From: DSBX01 sp046484845
GTDB lineage: Bacteria; Hydrothermota; Tepidihabitantia; Tepidihabitantales; Tepidihabitantaceae
Length of the DNA stretch: 5,007 bases
Direction of reading: 5' to 3'
NCBI GenBank assembly: GCA_046484845.1
Contig: JAWOIB010000155.1
Location: 1 to 5,007, forward strand
How positions within the stretch are numbered: position 1 is the stretch's first letter; each line of letters opens with the position of its first letter. Both the position numbers and the translations under genes were made by a program. The notes under the pieces were generated by a model. That model had not been told where the DNA came from and made no database searches. It worked only from the letters and a program-made list of their open reading frames with translations. Shown piece after piece: positions 1 through 4,461 of the stretch.

Positions 1-346
1 GCAGGTCGTCCAGGTTTCGGGTGACGATGAAAACGTTCTTGCCCGCGGCCTCCAGCCGGGCCAGCGCGTAATGGCCCGGGTTCGGCTCGGCCCGGGCGAC
101 CTCCTGCCGCCGGGCGTCGTACCACTGCCAGATCCAGACCGGGTCCTCGCGGAACGACTCGAGCGCGGCGTACTCCGGCGGGATGTCGCTACCGTCGGCC
201 GCGAACCCGGTGAGGCCGGACTCCGCGGACAGCCCGGCGCCGGTCAGCGCCATCACGCTCTCGGAACGGGCGATGCGCCGCCGGACCCGGGCAAGCAGCG
301 TACTGCCCGGCGGCCGGCGTCGGGGTTTCGGGGTCGGCCCGGTCAA
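1..346 (-). CDS. Sirtuin (Sir2-family NAD-dependent protein deacylase), 3' part missing
   Basis: Sirtuins remove acetyl or other acyl groups from lysines, consuming NAD+. Visible residues from the TTG start: GAGLSAESG at 36-44 (the Rossmann NAD-binding loop, canonical GAGISxESG), FREDPVWIWQWYDARR at 65-80 and EPNPGHYALARLE at 87-99 (both typical of bacterial CobB/SIRT5-like sirtuins), then VTRNLDDL at 108-115, matching the TQN(I/V)D.LH motif. The reading frame runs off the window after 115 codons, so the catalytic His, zinc Cys pairs and C-terminus are not seen. The TTG at 346-344 is chosen because it overlaps the aldolase stop (TTGA), has GGGAG 5 nt upstream, and no other start precedes the NAD motif at a sensible distance. 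The residues 2-15 are rich in Pro and Arg. The usual IP(T/D)FR after ESG is replaced by LTGFAAD, so the conserved Arg and the following Gly-Leu-Trp are absent, and R110 stands where Gln is usual. It may be a divergent or altered-activity sirtuin. Family confident; substrate unknown. Confidence 0.86.
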   Translation of the reverse strand, partial: MTGPTPKPRRRPPGSTLLARVRRRIARSESVMALTGAGLSAESGLTGFAADGSDIPPEYAALESFREDPVWIWQWYDARRQEVARAEPNPGHYALARLEAAGKNVFIVTRNLDDL

Positions 347-1263
347 GCCGGCTCCCGGAGCAGCCGGACCCGGTCCCGGACCAGCTCCCGGACCGCCTCC
401 CGGCCCGGCCCGAGGTACCGGCGCGGGTCAATCTCGCCCGGCCGGCCGGTGATGGTCGAGCGCACCGCGGCCAGGAACGCCATCCGGAGGTCGGTGTCGG
501 TGTTCACCTTCCGCACCCCGGCCCGGATTGCGGCGCGGAGCTGGTCCTCGGGCACGCCCTTCGCGCCCGGCAGCTCCACCCCGGCCTGCCGGCAGGCCTC
601 GAGCACCGCCGCCGGCACGCTCGAAGCCCCGTGCAGCACCAGCGGCAGACCGCCGGTGGCCTCGCGGACCCGCTCCAGCCGCTCGATGTCCAGCTTCGGC
701 TCACCCTTGAACTTGAACGCGCCGTGGGCGGTGCCGACCGCGGGCGCGAGCGAATCCACCCCGGTCCGACGGACGAAATCGCCCGCCTGCCCCGGGTCAA
801 CCAGCACCGCGTCCCGCTCCTCCACCCGGACCGAATCCTCGATGCCGACCAGCCGGCCCAGCTCCGCCTCGACCGACACGCCCCGGGGGCGGGCCATCTC
901 CACCACCGCCGCGGTCTTGACGACGTTCTCCTCGAACGGCAACTCCGAGGCGTCAATCATCACCGAGGTGTACCCCGCCTCGATGCAGGCCCGGACCAGC
1001 TCCAGGTCCTGGCCGTGGTCCAGGTGCAGGCAGAGCGGCACCGGGCAGGACTCGGCCGCGGCCCGGGCCAGCGCGACGATGTTCGCCAGCCCGGCGTACT
1101 TGACCGCACCCTCGCTCGTACACAACAACACCGGGGTCCTCGTCTCGGTCGCGGCCGCCACGATCGCCTGCAGGAACTCCAGGTTGCTGAAATTAAACGC
1201 GCCCAGCGCGTAGCCGCCGGCCGCGGCCTCGGCCAGCAGCTCCCGGCCCGGGACCAGCTTCAC
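343..1263 (-). CDS. fba: Class II fructose-1,6-bisphosphate aldolase (zinc-dependent)
   Basis: This cytosolic enzyme reversibly cleaves fructose-1,6-bisphosphate to dihydroxyacetone phosphate and glyceraldehyde-3-phosphate in glycolysis and gluconeogenesis. The product is 306 residues, normal for the class IIB family. Seen in order: GAFNFSNLE at 21-29; HLDHG at 80-84 with catalytic Asp82 and zinc ligand His83; EAELGRLVGIED at 132-143; GTAHGAFKFKG at 177-187 with zinc ligand His180; LVLHGASSVP at 208-217 with zinc ligand His211; and KVNTDTDLR at 252-260, the phosphate/substrate loop. All metal ligands are intact. The NTDTDLRMAF loop favours fructose- over tagatose-bisphosphate, where VNVATEL is more usual; this is inference. 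The frame stays open to 1437 inside the kinase gene, but homology begins at VKLVPGRELL. The GTG at 1263-1261 overlaps the kinase stop as GTGA, so it is taken as the start. The only Shine-Dalgarno-like match is a weak GAGG one base away, so coupling to the upstream gene is likely. Confidence 0.95.
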   Translation of the reverse strand: MKLVPGRELLAEAAAGGYALGAFNFSNLEFLQAIVAAATETRTPVLLCTSEGAVKYAGLANIVALARAAAESCPVPLCLHLDHGQDLELVRACIEAGYTSVMIDASELPFEENVVKTAAVVEMARPRGVSVEAELGRLVGIEDSVRVEERDAVLVDPGQAGDFVRRTGVDSLAPAVGTAHGAFKFKGEPKLDIERLERVREATGGLPLVLHGASSVPAAVLEACRQAGVELPGAKGVPEDQLRAAIRAGVRKVNTDTDLRMAFLAAVRSTITGRPGEIDPRRYLGPGREAVRELVRDRVRLLREPA

Positions 1264-2189
1264 GCCTCGACCCCGGACAGTTTGATTTCCTGCATCAACC
1301 GCTTGATGTCCGACTTGCAGCAGATGCCGGTGCCCGGGGTCAGGGTGGCCGCGGTCCCGGCCGCCACCGCCCGGCGCAGGCAGTCGTCCGGCGACTCGCC
1401 CGTGCTCAGCCCGGCCACGAACCCGGCGACCGCGCAATCCCCGGCCCCGACCGTGCTCTTCACCTCGACCTTCGGCGGCACCGCCAGCCGGCCCTGCCCG
1501 GACTCGACCAGCAGCATCCCCTCCGCGCCCAGCGAGACCAGGATGGTCGGCACCTGCTCCTGCAGCGTCCGGCAGAAACGCAGCACCGCGGGCAGGTCCG
1601 GGAACTCCTCGCCCGCCAGCTCAGCCAGCTCGCTCCGGTTGGGCTTGATGATCCTGGGCCGGGCGGTGATGCCCTGGCGCAGCGCCTCACCCGAACTGTC
1701 CAGCACCGTCACCATCCCCCGGTCGTTGCCGATGCCGATAACCCGACGGTACACCGCCGGCGTCAGCCCGCGCGGCAGCGAACCGGACGCGACCAGGAAG
1801 TTGCCACCGCTCAACTGCTCCAGCTGGTCGATGAAACTCATCAGCTCCACCGGCTCGATCTCCGGGCCCTGCGCCAGCAGCGCGGTCTCGTGGTCGCCGC
1901 TCTCCTCGTGGATGATGATGTTGGTCCGCACCTCGCCCGCCACCCGGGTGAAATCGCAGGCCACGCCCTCGTTCAGCAGTCGGCCCTCGAACTCCTTGCC
2001 GTCGAACCCGCCGACCAGCCCGAGCGCCACGGTCGGGACGTCCATCTCCACCAGCGCCCGTGAGACGTCGATGCCCTTGCCCCCGGCGTACCGGGCCTCG
2101 CGCTGGATGCGGTTCGACTCGTTGGGAACCAGGCTGTTGACGAACAGCGTCCGGTCGAGCGCGGGGTTCAGGGTGACGGTGTAAACCAT
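1260..2189 (-). CDS. PfkB-family sugar-phosphate kinase (1-phosphofructokinase / Pfk-2 type)
   Basis: Ribokinase-fold kinase of 309 residues that transfers the gamma-phosphate of ATP to a phosphorylated hexose. Seen: VTLNPALDRT at 5-14, the N-terminal signature of the 1-phosphofructokinase/tagatose-6-phosphate kinase/Pfk-2 group; AGGKGIDVSRAL at 35-46, the substrate-binding Gly-rich motif; SGSLPRGL at 135-142; KPNRSEL at 182-188; VSLGAEG at 218-224; and STVGAGDCAVAGF at 245-257, the anion hole with catalytic base Asp251. Cys252 replaces the usual Ser after GAGD. The C-terminal AAGTAATLTPGTGIC (276-290) resembles E. coli Pfk-2 more than FruK, so the substrate could be fructose-1-phosphate, fructose-6-phosphate or tagatose-6-phosphate. 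The adjacent FBP aldolase argues for a product of fructose-1,6-bisphosphate. The ATG at 2189 gives the full N-terminal motif. It has no Shine-Dalgarno sequence and sits 9 nt after a -10 box. It is the first gene of the kinase-aldolase-sirtuin operon. Family certain, substrate uncertain. Confidence 0.94.
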   Translation of the reverse strand: MVYTVTLNPALDRTLFVNSLVPNESNRIQREARYAGGKGIDVSRALVEMDVPTVALGLVGGFDGKEFEGRLLNEGVACDFTRVAGEVRTNIIIHEESGDHETALLAQGPEIEPVELMSFIDQLEQLSGGNFLVASGSLPRGLTPAVYRRVIGIGNDRGMVTVLDSSGEALRQGITARPRIIKPNRSELAELAGEEFPDLPAVLRFCRTLQEQVPTILVSLGAEGMLLVESGQGRLAVPPKVEVKSTVGAGDCAVAGFVAGLSTGESPDDCLRRAVAAGTAATLTPGTGICCKSDIKRLMQEIKLSGVEA

Positions 2190-2198
2190 GGCGCAGCC

Positions 2199-2226
2199 AT
2201 TCTAGAACCCGTGACCGGGCTGTCAA
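2199..2226 (-). promoter_or_regulatory. Sigma70-type promoter for the kinase-aldolase-sirtuin operon
   Basis: On the minus strand a perfect TTGACA (2226-2221) is followed after 16 bp by TAGAAT (2204-2199), one mismatch from TATAAT. The last -10 base lies 9 nt before the kinase ATG, so transcription should start at or within a few bases of the A of the ATG. No Shine-Dalgarno sequence fits in that space, so a leaderless or nearly leaderless mRNA is inferred. An ATG at 2200-2198 is out of frame with the kinase and overlaps the -10 box, so it is not a start. Confidence 0.7.
2208..2219. repeat. Short inverted repeat inside the promoter spacer
   Basis: CCCG and CGGG arms flank a 4-base centre, exactly between the -35 and -10 boxes of the operon promoter. 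An 8-bp palindrome CCGGCCGG (2227-2234) abuts the -35 box on its upstream side. Either could be an operator, but arms this short in GC-rich DNA also occur by chance. The 4-bp stem has no strong T-run, so it is not a convincing terminator for the upstream secreted-protein gene. Confidence 0.3.
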
Positions 2227-2248
2227 CCGGCCGGCCCGCAGCCTCGCC

Positions 2249-4453
2249 CTACCGCTGGATGATGACCTTGCGGACGAAATCGCGGTCTGGAGACCGCTCC
2301 CACAAGGCAGTCCGGATAAAATACACCCCGGGTGCGAGATGCCGGACGTCGTTTCCGCCGGGCTGAAGGTCCATGACCTTCCGGCCGGTGGCGTCGAGCA
2401 TGGTCATTGGGAATCGGTCATTGGTCATTCCTGCCGCAGGCAGGCTCAGCCTGCCGCGGATGACGGTGGGAAAACGGAGCGCTGATGGGGATGCAGGCCG
2501 GGTGGGCTCGTTGATGCCAACGGGGTAGAAACTAATGAACACTCCGGCACTACCGGTCCCGGCAAAGATACCGTCGTAGTCATAAACCATGCTGACTGCA
2601 TACGAGTCCAGGTCAGTCAGACCGCTGCTGTAATCGACCCAGCCTTGCCCCTGGTTGATGAAGACCCCGCTCCGGGTCGCAGCCAGCACGTTCAACCGGT
2701 CGGCGGCAATAGACCTGACCTCGACAAGCCCGTCGTGTCGCCAGTCGGCTCCACCATTGGTGCTGTAGTAGAATCCGTCCGAGGTACCACAGTAGACCCG
2801 GGGTATGGCATGATTGTAAAAGATGCAGTTGACCGTGCCTGCGAGGCCGGCCCCGACGCGCTGCCAGCTTGCGCCGGTATCAGTGGTCCTGAACATCACC
2901 GGCGTACCGGCCGAGTCCCCGGCCACGAGCATCTCTCCTGACGATGTCGGGTGCATGGCAAGCGCGCGCCCTTCGAGTTCGCAGCCGAGCAGGGTCCTGT
3001 TCCAGGTCATCCCGCGGTCGGTCGAAAGCGCCAGGGCCAGTTGCGACCCGGCTCTCTCGTCGGTCCGGGTGCCGACCGCACCGATGAGCAGGGAATCGGC
3101 CGGAGAGACCGCAATCGCACCGCCGGTATCAAGCCAACTGTCGGCCGGGGTCCAACTAGCGCCCCGGTCGGTACTGCGCCAGATGCAGGCAGGTCTGGCG
3201 CGAGTCAGTGCCCAGACAGCGCCCGGGTGTATCCCGGCCAGACCGGCAATGCTGTCGTTGCCAGGAAAGCCTGCGCAGTCGTGCCACTCCCGGCTCGCGA
3301 GGTCGAGCCGGAAGACGCCGTCTTCCTCGATCGCAGCATAGAGTGCCTGCGATTGTCCGATTTGCCGGGATAGCGCCGTAACCCGTCCGACCGGAAATAC
3401 GGCTACAGGGTCCCAACTCCAGCCGTCAATGGTCTGCAGGACACCGCCAGCGGTTACGGCCCAGGCGGTATCGGCATTTCCCGGTGCAAGGAGCACTCCG
3501 ACCGGACCGTTGTAGACATCAAACTCGGTCCAGCGCTCGCCCGCAGTCCGACTGCGCCAGATTGCCCGGTCGGAGCCGGCATATACCGCATCGGGTGTCT
3601 CCGGCGGCCCGACCAGGGAGCGAATCCCGGTCATTGTGCCGACTCGAGCCCATGCTCTCCCGCCGTTGGGCGTGAAGTAGAGCCCGCGCCAGGTTACGGC
3701 CGCGACGATGGTGTCCGGGCTTGTCGGGTGGACATAGAGCGAGTGCAATCGTCCCCCGGTCGGTTCTTCGCGCGGTTCCGCGCTCATTATCCCGCCGGCA
3801 GCTTTGCTCAAGGACGGAAGCCGGGATGCGGTCCAGGTGCGCCCTCGGTCCCGGCTGCGGTACAGCACCGGCTGCCCGTCCGTCCACCCGCCGCAATAGA
3901 CGAGCGCGGTATCGGTCGGATGCCCGGTCACCGAGTAGGCGAAGGAGCGGTTCGTATCGCACAGAGTGAAGCTCCAGGTTGCGCCGTGGTCGGTGCTCCG
4001 GCCGAAAGCGGCACGGTCGCCGCCTTCAGTTCTCACCGTACCTGCGCACCAGACTTCGTTCGGTTCGGATGGCACGGCCGCGAGGCTCGAGTACCATGTA
4101 TGCTCCGGGGTAGTAAGTCGGGACCAGGTTTCGCCCTGGTCCGTACTCCAGTAAATTCGGCCGGCCGCGGCATAGACTATGCTGTCCCCGGAAGGGGCGA
4201 ACATAATGGCATCAGGCCGGAAGCCAAGGGAGTCCGAAAGCACATCCCAGCTTACCCCGAGGTCGGTAGAGCGGCGAAGAATGAGCCGGTTATCCTGCCG
4301 GGACACGACCAGCATTACCCGGGATGCGGTCGAGCTGATTGCCCCGCACAACGCCGGTTGTCGAGCCGGGCCCGCCGGACTCCAGATCGTCCATGACAGA
4401 CCGGGTACGGCGAGAGCAAGGACGACAGAGACCATGACGGTGCGGTTCATCAT
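2249..4453 (-). CDS. Secreted Asp-box (BNR) beta-propeller protein with T9SS sorting domain
   Basis: Predicted 734-residue exported protein of unknown ligand. Residues 1-21 form a signal peptide (MMNRT, then a hydrophobic core VMVSVVLALAVPGL). Residues about 55-645 are WD40/YVTN/BNR-like propeller repeats. Asp boxes of the (S/T)x(D/N)xGx(T/S/A)W type lie at 62-69, 103-110, 153-160, 200-207, 261-268, 427-434, 477-484, 523-530 and 564-571. Degenerate ones lie at 301-308, 341-347 and 384-390. Spacing of about 40-60 residues suggests about 12-13 blades, probably two propellers. Residues about 650-734 are a T9SS type A-like sorting tail with LDATGRKVMDLQ at 686-697, NDVRHLAPGVYFIR at 701-714 and terminal KVIIQR. 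Asp boxes are structural in sialidases and in Ycf48-like or Vps10-like propellers. I see no sialidase catalytic set, so enzyme activity is not claimed. Either of two adjacent ATGs may start it; the second (4450) has better spacing from AGGAGGG. It lies 6 nt after a related gene, so the two are probably co-transcribed. Confidence 0.9.
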   Translation of the reverse strand: MMNRTVMVSVVLALAVPGLSWTIWSPAGPARQPALCGAISSTASRVMLVVSRQDNRLILRRSTDLGVSWDVLSDSLGFRPDAIMFAPSGDSIVYAAAGRIYWSTDQGETWSRLTTPEHTWYSSLAAVPSEPNEVWCAGTVRTEGGDRAAFGRSTDHGATWSFTLCDTNRSFAYSVTGHPTDTALVYCGGWTDGQPVLYRSRDRGRTWTASRLPSLSKAAGGIMSAEPREEPTGGRLHSLYVHPTSPDTIVAAVTWRGLYFTPNGGRAWARVGTMTGIRSLVGPPETPDAVYAGSDRAIWRSRTAGERWTEFDVYNGPVGVLLAPGNADTAWAVTAGGVLQTIDGWSWDPVAVFPVGRVTALSRQIGQSQALYAAIEEDGVFRLDLASREWHDCAGFPGNDSIAGLAGIHPGAVWALTRARPACIWRSTDRGASWTPADSWLDTGGAIAVSPADSLLIGAVGTRTDERAGSQLALALSTDRGMTWNRTLLGCELEGRALAMHPTSSGEMLVAGDSAGTPVMFRTTDTGASWQRVGAGLAGTVNCIFYNHAIPRVYCGTSDGFYYSTNGGADWRHDGLVEVRSIAADRLNVLAATRSGVFINQGQGWVDYSSGLTDLDSYAVSMVYDYDGIFAGTGSAGVFISFYPVGINEPTRPASPSALRFPTVIRGRLSLPAAGMTNDRFPMTMLDATGRKVMDLQPGGNDVRHLAPGVYFIRTALWERSPDRDFVRKVIIQR
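2282..2297. repeat. 16-nt perfect palindrome within a coding hinge
   Basis: GCGGTCT and AGACCGC arms of 7 bp flank a 2-base centre. It encodes part of the ERSPDR stretch between FIR and KVIIQR of the sorting domain, in a hinge whose counterpart in the neighbouring gene has an unrelated sequence. The run on the + strand from the palindrome into CTCCCACA looks to me like a dispersed repeat of the same form seen in other uncultured bacteria, but that is memory and unverified. Confidence 0.6.
2312..2400. repeat. Copy 1 of the sorting-domain core, duplicated at 4523-4611
   Basis: An 89-nt ungapped direct repeat matches 4523-4611 at 72 positions by hand count, about 81 percent. It encodes LDATGRKVMDLQPGGNDVRHL and the PGVYFIR end. 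It marks the conserved core shared by the two T9SS tails. Similarity stops at both flanks, where the hinges begin. Confidence 0.85.
2402..2429. repeat. Short direct repeats GGTCATTGG within a coding hinge
   Basis: GGTCATTGG occurs at 2402-2410 and 2416-2424, and GGTCATT again at 2423-2429. On the coding strand this reads as repeated AATGACC units encoding MTNDRFPMT. The peptide is not expected in the sorting fold and has no counterpart in the neighbouring tail, so it looks like an in-frame repeat expansion or insertion. Confidence 0.65.
2430..2455. repeat. CCTGCC/GGCAGG palindrome cluster within a coding hinge
   Basis: Two overlapping inverted repeats share an arm: CCTGCC-gca-GGCAGG (2430-2444), and GGCAGGCT-c-AGCCTGCC (2439-2455) with perfect 8-bp arms. 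It is directly adjacent to the GGTCATTGG repeats. It encodes the LSLPAAG stretch at the first hinge of the sorting domain. Confidence 0.65.
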
Positions 4454-4454
4454 T

Positions 4455-4461
4455 CCCTCCT
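4455..4461 (-). promoter_or_regulatory. Strong ribosome-binding site overlapping the upstream stop codon
   Basis: AGGAGGG on the minus strand begins within the TAG stop of the upstream gene (4462-4460). It lies 1 nt from the first ATG (4453) and 4 nt from the second (4450), so the second ATG is the better-spaced start. The arrangement implies co-translation of the two secreted proteins. Confidence 0.8.

Larger units (their letters stand above)
2249..2503 (-). other. T9SS C-terminal sorting domain of the complete propeller protein
   Basis: The last 84 or so residues form the tail that directs cargo across the outer membrane and is usually removed or anchored at the surface. The conserved parts are TVIRGRLSL, LDATGRKVMDLQPG, NDVRHLAPGVYFIR and KVIIQR. 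Two variable hinges separate them: LPAAGMTNDRFPMT (671-684) and TALWERSPDRDFVR (715-728). Both hinges are encoded by repeat-bearing DNA. The assignment rests on pattern recognition of the family. Confidence 0.78.

Noticed and set aside
185..256. Frameshift as the explanation for the missing IPTFR in the sirtuin
   Set aside because: In the alternative frame I translated across this stretch, no canonical motif is restored, and the frame is intact on both sides with good homology, so divergence is the simpler reading.
71..1213. Long plus-strand open frame of 380 codons opposite the aldolase
   Set aside because: It is the antisense shadow of a GC-rich gene with full aldolase motifs; its product is Arg/Ser/Pro-rich with no recognisable domain.
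1264..1437. N-terminal extension of the aldolase up to an upstream start
   Set aside because: This stretch overlaps conserved C-terminal kinase sequence in another frame, and class II aldolase homology begins at the GTG at 1263.
631..2184. Plus-strand open frame of 517 codons opposite aldolase and kinase
   Set aside because: It spans two well-supported genes in antisense, has low-complexity composition and no motifs; such frames are expected at this GC content.
2190..2248. Intrinsic terminator between the secreted-protein gene and the kinase operon
   Set aside because: Only short GC palindromes (CGGGC/GCCCG, CCCG/CGGG) are present, without a following T-run, so no terminator can be supported and some read-through is possible.
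2282..2455. CRISPR array
   Set aside because: The repeats are short, of different types and irregularly spaced, and lie inside a coding sequence; no repeat-spacer periodicity.
3728..4396. Plus-strand open frame of 222 codons opposite the propeller gene
   Set aside because: Antisense of Asp-box repeats, with Arg/Pro/Ser-rich composition and no domain.
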